Positions 1-7,838 of a DNA stretch of 64,000 bases are shown here, piece after piece. Under the pieces are notes generated by a model. The model searched no databases. It was not told the DNA's origin and worked only from the letters and a program-made list of their open reading frames with translations. Source of the stretch: Lysinibacillus sp. G4S2 (GTDB lineage Bacteria > Bacillota > Bacilli > Bacillales_A > Planococcaceae). Each line of letters starts with the position of its first letter. Position 1 is the first letter of the stretch. The DNA lies in NCBI RefSeq assembly GCF_030348505.1, contig NZ_JAUCFJ010000002.1, forward strand, positions 1,802,001 through 1,866,000, given 5' to 3'. Both the position numbers and the translations under genes were made by a program.

Positions 1-18
1 CAGAATGATTGTTAATTA

Positions 19-135
19 ATGAAAAAGCATGCCATCAGGGCTAAGTTCGGTCCGACTTCGCTTTTAAGAGCTATTTTTACTGATGCTGGAACAGCCTTAA
101 AAGTCATTAAAATTGTTGATGGTCATTTAGCTTAG
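19..135 (+). other. Possible 38-codon ORF or gene tail, unrecognised
   Basis: An ATG at 19 opens 38 codons to a TAG at 133. An in-frame TAA at 13-15 precedes it, so it does not continue from outside the window in this frame. No convincing ribosome site lies upstream. The predicted peptide is basic at its N-terminus and otherwise unremarkable, and I do not recognise it. It may be a remnant of a longer gene or noise. Confidence 0.15.
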
Positions 136-222
136 CTAATAGTTAATAAGTTTGCTTTTACACTAGACAAATAGGTTTTTTTAACATATAGTTGATGTAA
201 TAGAATCGTTTGCAAGGGAACA

Positions 223-290
223 ATGAATTCACATATTACAAAGAGTAATCGTGTTTTGTTAGATACTTTTTGTAATATGTGAATTTTTTT
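223..290 (+). promoter_or_regulatory. Long perfect hairpin in the csp leader, with a possible 19-aa leader ORF
   Basis: Two perfectly complementary 17-nt arms (226-242 and 269-285) are separated by a 26-nt loop, and the right arm runs into a T-rich tract. This resembles an intrinsic terminator or a temperature-sensitive leader structure about 55 nt upstream of the cold-shock gene. An ATG at 223, preceded by AAGGG, opens a 19-codon ORF ending at 282 that covers the whole hairpin. Translation of it would unfold the structure. Function is inferred. Confidence 0.45.
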
Positions 291-340
291 CTTTTGAAGT
301 AGTATGATTTTATTTAATACAATTAATGGAGGTCATTTAA

Positions 341-541
341 ATGGCACAAGGAACAGTGAAATGGTTTAACGCAGACAAAGGTTTTGGTTTCATCGAAATG
401 GAAGGCGGTAAAGATGTATTTGCTCACTTCTCAGCTATCCAAGGTGATGGATTCAAATCACTTGAAGAAGGTCAAAAAGTTGAATTCTCAGTAGAAGAAG
501 GCCAACGTGGACCACAAGCTGCAAACATCGTAAAACTTTAA
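341..541 (+). CDS. csp: Cold-shock protein (CspA/CspD family)
   Basis: A 66-residue single cold-shock domain, the usual length for the family. RNP1 (KGFGFIE, residues about 13-19) and RNP2 (VFAHF, about 26-30) are both intact. Such proteins bind single-stranded RNA and DNA and act as RNA chaperones in the cytoplasm during cold shock or general growth. The start is set by a good GGAGG site 8 nt upstream. The gene stands alone between a structured leader and its own terminator, so it is probably monocistronic and regulated through the leader. It lies upstream of decayed sequence and a broken mrfA, so it may have arrived with inserted DNA. Confidence 0.93.
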   Translation: MAQGTVKWFNADKGFGFIEMEGGKDVFAHFSAIQGDGFKSLEEGQKVEFSVEEGQRGPQAANIVKL

Positions 542-553
542 TTTTTAATGAAG

Positions 554-581
554 AAAACCACTCTTTAGTTGAGTGGTTTTA
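554..581 (+). terminator. Intrinsic terminator of csp
   Basis: Inverted repeat AAAACCACTC/GAGTGGTTTT with a 7-nt loop, a few bases after the csp stop. The A-run on the left arm could let it also serve the convergent minus-strand gene. Confidence 0.85.
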
Positions 582-583
582 CT

Positions 584-1567
584 TTATATTCCTAATAGTT
601 GTTTTTTCTTATCATCAAATTCTTCTTGAGTTAAAATACCAGCGTCCATTAGCTCTTTTAACTTAATTAGATCATCAGTTGGGATTGCTGTTGTTGTTGT
701 TGTTGTGGAGAATGTGACAGCTTCTTCTGTAGTTTCCTCTTCTTCAGCAACAATTAAAAGTGAAAGCTTCTCGAGATCCTTCTTGTCACATTTAATAACT
801 AAAGGTACCTTATCTCCGTTCACTCTTTTAAGGAAAAGAGTTGCTACAGATTTATCCTTCCCAATATTAGCACCCATTGCCCTAGCAATTGCTCCTACAT
901 TACCTAATGTACTTCCAATTAATGACCATCCAGCAATGTTAAGCGCGCTCTTCTGGATGTTTTCAACACGTTCCCATTTGATTAATTTAAATGTTTCGGG
1001 TGCTTTATAATTTACTGAAATTTCGATAGTACCGGGTTTTGTTTGTGTCAGTTTAAAAACACTACCTTGATCTATTAATTGTTCTTTGCCATTAAGAATT
1101 TCAATGTTCATTTTAACAGGCTTCATGACACGAACAACTTTTCTTTCCTCAGTTTCAACTTGTGGGGCAGGTAGTATATTTAATTTTTCCTGTAAGTTTT
1201 GTAAAAATAATTTACGAAAATAATTTGCTATTATTACTAGTTAGGATATTTATCTGAATTTCTTCAGAACCGTGTTGAAACTTTATTTCAGTAGAATTAA
1301 TTTTATTATTAACAATGGGTTTTAGCATATCTGAATAGCTATAGGTAACAACTTTTTTCTGTTTATCTGTAGTCAGGAATCTACTTGAAGTCAATACCCC
1401 AAGATATTGTTTGAGTCCACCAAGACCTCTTACGAGAATAGCTGCATTTTCAATGATTTCATCTTGTTCAACAATCTCGCCAATCATTTTAATTTCCTTT
1501 TGAAATTGTTTAGAACCATCCAACCTTCAGGTTTTTAGTATTCTTTTATTTGCTCAGTCGCATACAT
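584..1567 (-). pseudogene. Broken PH-like / SHOCT domain protein
   Basis: Reading leftwards, a strong ribosome site (AAAGGTGA) precedes an ATG at 1567. Ten codons later there is an in-frame TAA (1535-1537), and the sequence then continues in another frame from about 1523. That frame encodes about 100 residues resembling a bacterial PH (YokE-like) domain and stops at 1212. The next frame, open from about 1230 through the ATG at 1126 to 584, carries a second beta-rich segment, a threonine run and a C-terminal SHOCT helix (DLIKLKELMDAGILT). The pieces join if one nonsense codon and two frameshifts are repaired, so I read them as one decaying gene. Function is unknown; SHOCT domains are usually oligomerisation tails. 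Sequencing error could explain some lesions. Confidence 0.6.
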
Positions 1568-1622
1568 TGAATAGTCACCTTTCCTGTCTGTATTTTCATG
1601 CTTAAACTATACCACTTTTAGG

Positions 1623-1911
1623 GTAAACAAACTTTTGAAATTAGGGGCAACAAAGTCCAAAAAGGCAACAAATGTTAGTGCTTTAAAGTGCTAAAGTAGG
1701 TAAACAAAGACAACAAGGGTAAACAAACTTTGTTGCCGTTTCTGTGTGCACTAAACCCTTGAGGTCAAAGTATTCACTTATATAAGTAAACAAAGTAAAC
1801 AAATAATATCTATTGAGTGTATTTATATAATATAGGTGTATATACCATATATAATATATGCCTAATACGCCTAATACGTATATACTATATACATGAGTAC
1901 AAATTTGTTGC
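1623..1911 (+). repeat. AT-rich block with iteron-like GTAAACAAA/GCAACAAA repeats
   Basis: At least nine copies of related motifs occur. GTAAACAAA is at 1623, 1700, 1719, 1786 and 1795; GCAACAAA is at 1647 and 1665; inverted TTTGTTGC is at 1729 and 1904. A direct duplication CCTAATACG (1861-1878) and TATA-rich palindromes follow. There is no gene from 1568 to 1989. The organisation resembles an origin or replication-protein binding region of a phage or plasmid remnant. This is inference only. Confidence 0.5.
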
Positions 1912-1989
1912 CCATAGCTGTAAATCCAGCTATCTTCATCATTGGAGACTTAACTATATTTTAATAGTGATTCACCTAAGTTAAATAAA

Positions 1990-2448
1990 ATGCGCTTCGG
2001 ATCGCACGATAATATCGGTTCTGGCCCTATTTATCTACCACCGGATGAAATGCATACAAGTTCATCGTGGCTATCATTCTCTGCACCGGAAAAATGGTCG
2101 GAGGCAGAGCTTACGGACGCCATGACTGGAACTGCCTATGCGATGAATGCGTTCATACCTTTGTTTATACAATGTGATAGTAGTGATGTAGCAGTGGTAC
2201 CACAGGTAAAGGCAACTCATAATGAGCAACCTACGTTCTTTGTTTATGATAAGTATCCAGGTGGTATTGGTTTAAGCGAAAAAGTTTATGAATTATGGGA
2301 AGAGCTATTAGCGAGGACAGAACAGCATGTAGCAGGCTGTGCTTGCGAATCAGGCTGTCCATCATGTATAGGAGCTCAAGATAGTTTACAGCAGGCGAAG
2401 AAAAGGGTACTACAAGTATTAGCAACTTTACAGGCAGAAAATGAGTGA
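1990..2448 (+). pseudogene. mrfA: 3' remnant of helicase gene mrfA (yprA)
   Basis: About 150 codons corresponding to the C-terminal, DUF1998-like, cysteine-bearing end of the DEAD/DEAH-box repair helicase MrfA (about 750 residues in B. subtilis). The four-cysteine cluster near the end (CACESGCPSC) is intact, but the helicase domains are absent. Stops occur immediately upstream in this frame (1951-1953). The ATG at 1990 lacks a proper ribosome site, so this is a truncated gene, not a small one. It sits 6 bp before mrfB, its usual partner. The break coincides with the iteron-like block, pointing to an insertion or deletion event. Confidence 0.75.
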
Positions 2449-2454
2449 AGGTAA

Positions 2455-3711
2455 ATGTCTTACGAAAATAAAATACTACAAATGAAAAAAATGCTCGGTA
2501 AAAAAACGACAACCACTATAAAAAAAGAAAGTAAACCTACTTATCAAAGACCTGCTGCTCCAAGCTATACTGAGCAGTGGAAAAAGGCGGGACTGACAGT
2601 TGTAGAAAATGAATTTGGTATAGTTTTTAAACGACAGGTGCGTTTTCCGTTTAATTATCAGCATGGTCATTATAAGCTGCAGTCATTTTTTGATGCATTA
2701 GTAAAATGGCGAGAGGCTCAGTTTGAACATCCATATGCACTAGAGATGAATGAAAAGGTATTGTTTTTTGATACGGAAACTACTGGTTTAAAAGGTGTAG
2801 GTACACAAATTTTTCTTCTCGGTTTTTTAGAAGTGTCTGAGGAAGAAGAAAGCTTTATTTTAACGCAGTATATTCTTGCTGACCCTGATCATGAGGCAGC
2901 GTTACTTTTTGAATCAAAGCTTTGGCAAAAAACAGCGACGGTTATTACCTACAATGGAAAAAGCTTTGATTGGCCGCAACTTGAAACACGTTGGACGCTC
3001 CACCAAAAAGAATTGCCTAAATTACGTACACAGCGGCAAATCGATTTGTTGCATAGTTCCAAGCGTTTATGGAAAAATGATATGGAACGAATGAAATTAA
3101 AATCTGTGGAAGAAGAGAAGCTTGGCTTTTCCCGCATTGGAGATATTCCTGGCTATCTAGCACCTATTATTTATTTAGATGCCATCAAAAGTGGTGTTCC
3201 AGATGCACTTATGAAAGTTCTTCTTCATAATGAATGGGATTTACTTTCATTAATAACGCTTTATATCCATTCGACGAACTTGCTGTTTGAAGAGACAAGT
3301 GAAGAATCTGCAAAAACGTTCACGAATATCGGAAAATGGTATGCTGATTTAAAGGAAAGTTCACAGAGCGTAAAGGTTTTAGAAAAGGTTACGACCCAAT
3401 TTAATGAACTTGAAGCAGGTAATGCTCAGTATTATTTAGCAATACAACATAAAAAAAATAAAAAGTTTAGTGAAGCAATCGATGCTTTTGTTGCTTCTCT
3501 ACATTTTGTTGAGCCACGAAAAAGATTACATGTATTAGAACAGCTAGCCATGATATATGAGCATCAAATAAAAGATTATGAACAGGCCCTTTTTTATACG
3601 CAAGAAGGCATACAATTAATAAAAAAGAATGAGCAATGGAGAGTAGAACAAAAGCAGAAATGGGAAATTTCTTGGGAAAAGAGGTTGCACAGATTAGGAA
3701 ATAAGAAATAA
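2455..3711 (+). CDS. mrfB: DnaQ-like exonuclease MrfB (YprB) with TPR tail
   Basis: A 418-residue protein. The RNase-H-like exonuclease domain starts near residue 100 with the DEDD motif FFDTETTGL, followed by TYNGKSFDWP and HNEWDLLSL, so the metal ligands appear present. The last 130 residues are helical repeats of TPR type (KTFTNIGKWY, AEAIDAF-like). In B. subtilis MrfA and MrfB act together in repair of mitomycin C damage. Here the helicase partner upstream is truncated, so this gene may have lost its partner. The start is set by a GAAGG site 5 nt upstream. Expression now depends on whatever promoter lies in the inserted DNA. Confidence 0.9.
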   Translation: MSYENKILQMKKMLGKKTTTTIKKESKPTYQRPAAPSYTEQWKKAGLTVVENEFGIVFKRQVRFPFNYQHGHYKLQSFFDALVKWREAQFEHPYALEMNEKVLFFDTETTGLKGVGTQIFLLGFLEVSEEEESFILTQYILADPDHEAALLFESKLWQKTATVITYNGKSFDWPQLETRWTLHQKELPKLRTQRQIDLLHSSKRLWKNDMERMKLKSVEEEKLGFSRIGDIPGYLAPIIYLDAIKSGVPDALMKVLLHNEWDLLSLITLYIHSTNLLFEETSEESAKTFTNIGKWYADLKESSQSVKVLEKVTTQFNELEAGNAQYYLAIQHKKNKKFSEAIDAFVASLHFVEPRKRLHVLEQLAMIYEHQIKDYEQALFYTQEGIQLIKKNEQWRVEQKQKWEISWEKRLHRLGNKK

Positions 3712-3747
3712 TTTCCCGGGTAAGTGCAAGAAACGACAAGTTTAGCC

Positions 3748-3776
3748 TTACATTTGATAGTTTCAGACGATATAAT
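3748..3776 (+). promoter_or_regulatory. Sigma-A promoter of gpsB
   Basis: TTACAT (3748-3753), a 17-nt spacer, then a consensus TATAAT (3771-3776), 57 bp before the gpsB start codon. Confidence 0.65.
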
Positions 3777-3832
3777 GTGATGAAGTGTGCTATAATAAAA
3801 TCGTGTATGTAGTGTGAGGAAGGGCGATGTAA

Positions 3833-4129
3833 ATGGACATAAAATTAACGTCAAAAATGATCCTTGAAAAGGAATTTAAGAAAAACTTTAAAGGCTACAA
3901 TGTAGAAGAAGTCGATTCATTTCTTGATGAAATTATTCAAGACTATGAAACGTTTGAAAAAGCAGTGGCCCAACTACGTGAAGAAAATAAACAGCTAAAA
4001 GAAGAAGTTGATAATACACCGAAGAGACAACCTGTCGCAGCTGCAACATCTGGTACGACAAACTTTGATATTTTAAAACGTCTTTCAAATTTAGAAAAAC
4101 ACGTATTTGGTAGTAAGTTATACGAATAA
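3833..4129 (+). CDS. gpsB: Cell-division regulator GpsB
   Basis: A 98-residue DivIVA-family paralogue. The N-terminal DivIVA lipid-binding-like domain ([21 protein letters not shown]) leads into a coiled coil (about residues 30-68), a short Ala/Thr linker and a conserved C-terminal trimerisation helix ([16 protein letters not shown]). GpsB shuttles penicillin-binding proteins between septum and side wall. Length and gene order (mrfB-gpsB-rnpB) match the Bacillus family. It has its own promoter and lies directly upstream of the RNase P RNA gene. Confidence 0.95.
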   Translation: MDIKLTSKMILEKEFKKNFKGYNVEEVDSFLDEIIQDYETFEKAVAQLREENKQLKEEVDNTPKRQPVAAATSGTTNFDILKRLSNLEKHVFGSKLYE

Positions 4130-4144
4130 TTTTTATCAAATATA

Positions 4145-4173
4145 TTGTATTTATCATAAAACTCTAGTATAAT
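4145..4173 (+). promoter_or_regulatory. Promoter of rnpB
   Basis: TTGTAT (4145-4150), a 17-nt spacer and TATAAT (4168-4173). The predicted start is about 10 nt before the RNA's 5' stem. Confidence 0.7.
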
Positions 4174-4186
4174 CTTTTGTGTCATC

Positions 4187-4574
4187 ATAAAATTCTGGTA
4201 ATCGCTGCGGCGCTAGACGTCGTAGAGGAAAGTCCATGCTCACACGGTTCTGAGATGACCGTAGTGTTCGTGCTTACTGAAAAAATAAGGTAAGGCAGCT
4301 GTAAAGGCTGACGGCGGAAGGAAAACCTAAGTCTTATTGATATGGTTGAAACTTCCTGAAAGTGCCACAGTGACGTAGCTTGCTTGGAAACATGCAAGGT
4401 GGAACGAGGTAAACCCCACGAGTGAGAAACCCAAATTATGGTAGGGGCACTCTCTTGAAGGAATTGAACGGATAGAGGGACAGAGTTCGCTCTGTAGATA
4501 GATGATTACTACCCGGTCGTACGAGGCGTTAGCTGTTTGAGTACTCGGGAACAAAACATGGCTTATGGAATTTT
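4187..4574 (+). ncRNA. rnpB: RNase P RNA, B type
   Basis: The sequence shows the conserved P4-region elements: the block with GAGGAAAGTCCATGC near the 5' end, GGTAAACCCC in the middle, and the 3' ACAAAACATGGCTTA element that pairs back to the 5' end. AAATTC near 4190 pairs with GAATTT near 4569 to close helix P1. The length of about 390 nt and the order fit the Bacillus-type ribozyme, which trims 5' leaders from pre-tRNA with the protein RnpA. Its position after gpsB is also conserved. Confidence 0.95.
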
Positions 4575-4601
4575 TTGATGCTTATCTACGAAATAACAAG
4601 C

Positions 4602-4630
4602 GCTCTCCAATTTGGTGGAGAGCTTTTCTT
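4602..4630 (+). terminator. Terminator downstream of rnpB
   Basis: GCTCTCC / GGAGAGC stem followed by TTTTCTTTT. Confidence 0.8.
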
Positions 4631-4867
4631 TTGAATTCAATAAGAAAAAGTGTTACTTATTGATCATGTCTAGACATGCGCGATATACGTTTGAGAATAA
4701 GGCAGTATAACTGTTGGTCATGCCTCTGTCACTACGATTTTAAACATAAACATCTAAAAAACAGATATCGCAACGATGTACATATTTGTCTACATATGAG
4801 TAGACTTGCGCAAATGCGCTTTTCTAAAAAATGAGGGTAGTAATGAGAGATAGGATGGAGCGGAAAC

Positions 4868-6613
4868 ATGAACGGATTGAACGATTGGAATGGTCTCGAT
4901 AAGTTAGATTCTATTTCCAAGTATCCTATTGCCTTAATGACGAAAATTTTCGAAAATGTATCTGAAGGCATCATGATTACAGATAAAAATAAAAAAATAG
5001 AAATGGTCAATCCTGCATTTGAATTCGTAACTGGTTTTAAGCGTGATGAAGTGATGGGCAAATCGCCAGCGGTTCTACAGTCAGGTGTACATGAATTGCA
5101 ATTTTATTTAGATATGTGGCAAAAGATACGACAAGAAGGCATTTGGCAAGGGGAAATATGGAATCGTCGTAAAACCGGAGACGTATATCCTGAATGGTTA
5201 ACCATTGTCGGTGTAGCTAATGATGAGGGAGAGATTACAAATTACTGTGGTATTTTCACAGATTTGTCTGAAAGAAAAATAGTAGAAAATGAACTAGAAA
5301 AGAGTTTATTAACTGACTCATTAACGGATGTATCAAATCGATTTGCATATATTGAAAGAATGGATAATCTGTTAGAATCGACTTCTACTATTTCTCATTC
5401 AGTACAGCATGCAGTCTATTTTTTAGATTTAGATAGATTTAAGCAAATTAATGATACTTTAGGACATACAATCGGAGATACCATTCTAGTAGAAGTGGCA
5501 AAGCGCCTAAAAGCATTGTTAAAAAATAAAGATATCATTGCAAGGATTGGCGGCGATGAGTTTATTATTACGTTAACAAACGTGAAAAGTGCCAAAGAAG
5601 CCGCAAACTTTGCTGAACAAATTATTGGGACTATTGAACAGCCTATGGATATTAATGGTCAGGACATTTTTATTTCTACTAGTGTCGGTGTCAGCATGTA
5701 TCCAGCAGATGGCGAATCAACGGAGCAATTGATTCATAGTGCTGACAAGGCAATGACCTATTCCAAAAAGAACGACCTTAATGGCTATGCGTTTTATTTT
5801 GATGAATTGAAGACGGACTCTCAGCGTGTTTTATTATTAGATACAGAACTACGGAGAGCAATAGAAAATCGTGAATTTGAGCTTCATTTCCAACCTAAAA
5901 TCTCTGTGGAAAATGAAGAGATTCAAGGCGTAGAGGCACTTGTTCGTTGGAATAGTGAAAGTCTAGGATTTGTTTCTCCAGCAGAATTTATTCCTTATGC
6001 TGAGGAAACAGGATTAATCATTCCTTTAAGCGAAGTGATTTTGGAAAAAGCTTGTGAGGCAGTTATTGAGATGCGTCAATGTGGTTACATGACTCCAGTT
6101 GCCATCAATATTTCAAGCATTCATTTTAAGCAACAAAACTTTTTAAGCACTGTTCAAGCGATATTAGAGAGTTATAACACGCCTGCTAACAATTTTGAAA
6201 TTGAAGTGACAGAACGTACTGTGATGAACAGTGCAAATGAAACGGTTAGCAAACTTATGCAACTTAAGAAAATGGGCTTTAAAATTTCTATTGACGATTT
6301 TGGGACAGGCTATTCGTCTCTTAGTTATTTAGTTCGCTTCCCCCTTGATTATTTAAAAATCGATCGAAGCTTTATTCAGCATATTGGCTCACTCGACGAA
6401 AAACAGGCAGTAGTGGATGCGATAATTCAAATGTCGCATCGCCTAAAAATGAAAGTTGTTGCTGAAGGTGTAGAACAAGCACAACAAGTGGATATACTAC
6501 GTAAAATGAACTGTGATATAATTCAAGGCTATTATTACAGCAAACCGTTGCCACTTCACGAACTTATTGAGTTTATGGAGTATTGGGAAATTGAGCATCA
6601 AGGAAGGAAATAA
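4868..6613 (+). CDS. PAS-GGDEF-EAL cyclic-di-GMP enzyme
   Basis: A 581-residue cytoplasmic protein with no membrane segment. PAS domain about residues 25-135, GGDEF domain about 145-310 with an intact RIGGDEF signature (about 227), and EAL domain about 325-575 with intact EAL (VEALVRW), IEVTER and DDFGTGYSSLSYL motifs. By motif both diguanylate cyclase and phosphodiesterase activities are possible. The inhibitory I-site RxxD is altered to KNKD, so product feedback on the cyclase is probably lost. The PAS domain suggests small-molecule or redox sensing. It ends 3 bp before ypsC, so the two are likely co-transcribed. The role (motility, surface growth) is not visible from context. Confidence 0.92.
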   Translation: MNGLNDWNGLDKLDSISKYPIALMTKIFENVSEGIMITDKNKKIEMVNPAFEFVTGFKRDEVMGKSPAVLQSGVHELQFYLDMWQKIRQEGIWQGEIWNRRKTGDVYPEWLTIVGVANDEGEITNYCGIFTDLSERKIVENELEKSLLTDSLTDVSNRFAYIERMDNLLESTSTISHSVQHAVYFLDLDRFKQINDTLGHTIGDTILVEVAKRLKALLKNKDIIARIGGDEFIITLTNVKSAKEAANFAEQIIGTIEQPMDINGQDIFISTSVGVSMYPADGESTEQLIHSADKAMTYSKKNDLNGYAFYFDELKTDSQRVLLLDTELRRAIENREFELHFQPKISVENEEIQGVEALVRWNSESLGFVSPAEFIPYAEETGLIIPLSEVILEKACEAVIEMRQCGYMTPVAINISSIHFKQQNFLSTVQAILESYNTPANNFEIEVTERTVMNSANETVSKLMQLKKMGFKISIDDFGTGYSSLSYLVRFPLDYLKIDRSFIQHIGSLDEKQAVVDAIIQMSHRLKMKVVAEGVEQAQQVDILRKMNCDIIQGYYYSKPLPLHELIEFMEYWEIEHQGRK

Positions 6614-6616
6614 TAT

Positions 6617-7753
6617 ATGGCAAACTATAAATTAGTAGCAACTGCTGCAATGGGATTAGAGTCAATTGTGGCACAAGAGGTAAAGGCACTCGGCTATGAA
6701 ACAACAGTCGATAACGGCAAAGTATATTTTGAAGGTGACGAAACGGCCATTGCACGAACAAACCTATGGCTACGTGTAGCAGACCGAGTGAAAATTGTTG
6801 TAGGACAGTTCCCAGCTAAATCTTTTGAACAGTTGTTTGAAAGTGTAAAAGCTCTACCTTGGGAAAAATACTTACCAGTTGATGCAGCTTTCCCGGTATC
6901 AGGGAAGTCTGTTAAATCCAAGCTGTTTAGTGTGCCAGATTGTCAGGCAATTACTAAAAAAGCAATTGTAGAGCGCATGAAACAGCATTATAAGCGTTTA
7001 GGATTTTTAGATGAATCCGGTGCAACCTATAAAATTGAAGTTTCAATTTTAAAAGATGTGGCTACACTTACTATTGATACATCAGGTGCGGGCTTGCATA
7101 AGCGTGGTTATCGCCAAGCACAGGGCGAAGCACCTTTAAAAGAAACATTAGCAGCGGCACTCGTACAAATTTCAAAGTGGAATCCGAATCGACCGTTCGT
7201 TGATCCATTTTGTGGTTCTGGCACAATTGCATTAGAAGCAGCGATGCTTGGACAAAATATTGCACCGGGCTATAATCGTGAATTTATTTCAGAGAATTGG
7301 CCATGGATGAAGGCAAAAATTTGGGATGCCGTGCGAGATGAAGCGGATAGTTTAGCGAACTATGATCAACCATTGGAAATTTTTGGTTCTGATATCGATC
7401 ATCGCATGGTGAGTATTGCACAAGAAAATGCAATAGAAGCGGGCTTTGGTGATATGATTACGTTCAAGCAAATGCAAGCACGTGATTTTACAACACAGCT
7501 AACAGATGGTGTTATGATTGGTAATCCACCATACGGGGAGCGTATTGGTGACATTGAGGTCGTGGAGCAGGTAATCCGTGATTTAGGGAAAGTCATGAAA
7601 AACTATCCGACTTGGTCTGTGTATATGCTATCCTCAATGAAAAACTTTGAAGAACTGTACGGTCGACAATCGACGAAGAAGCGTAAATTATTTAATGGCT
7701 TTATTGAAACGAATTATTATCAATTCTGGGGACAAAAGTCTAAAAGAGATTAA
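6617..7753 (+). CDS. THUMP-domain RNA methyltransferase (YpsC/RlmL-like)
   Basis: A 378-residue class I SAM-dependent methyltransferase. The N-terminal THUMP-containing RNA-binding part (about residues 1-165) is followed by a Rossmann domain with FVDPFCGSGTIALEA (SAM site, about 190) and the catalytic NPPYGERI motif (about 303), typical of N2-guanine methyltransferases acting on 23S rRNA. The order after rnpB matches B. subtilis ypsC. The start codon follows AAGGAAA, and the gene is nearly contiguous with the upstream c-di-GMP enzyme. The exact target base is assumed from E. coli RlmL (G2445) and is not visible here. Confidence 0.88.
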   Translation: MANYKLVATAAMGLESIVAQEVKALGYETTVDNGKVYFEGDETAIARTNLWLRVADRVKIVVGQFPAKSFEQLFESVKALPWEKYLPVDAAFPVSGKSVKSKLFSVPDCQAITKKAIVERMKQHYKRLGFLDESGATYKIEVSILKDVATLTIDTSGAGLHKRGYRQAQGEAPLKETLAAALVQISKWNPNRPFVDPFCGSGTIALEAAMLGQNIAPGYNREFISENWPWMKAKIWDAVRDEADSLANYDQPLEIFGSDIDHRMVSIAQENAIEAGFGDMITFKQMQARDFTTQLTDGVMIGNPPYGERIGDIEVVEQVIRDLGKVMKNYPTWSVYMLSSMKNFEELYGRQSTKKRKLFNGFIETNYYQFWGQKSKRD

Positions 7754-7761
7754 CGAAGGAT

Positions 7762-7794
7762 AACGGAAGATAAGATTTTTTCTTATCTTCCGTT
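7762..7794 (+). terminator. Strong hairpin between ypsC and ypvA
   Basis: A 14-bp perfect stem (AACGGAAGATAAGA and its complement) with a 5-nt loop. It has only a short T-run afterwards, so it may act as a weak terminator or as a 3'-end stabiliser. A TATAAT at 7803-7808 could start the ypvA transcript. Confidence 0.6.
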
Positions 7795-7838
7795 TCGTCG
7801 CGTATAATAGGAGCAGATAGTTAGAGGGGGAACGTCAA

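Noticed and set aside
705..1010. Plus-strand 101-codon ORF opposite the SHOCT gene
   Set aside because: It is an antisense shadow of the conserved minus-strand frame, without a ribosome site or family resemblance.
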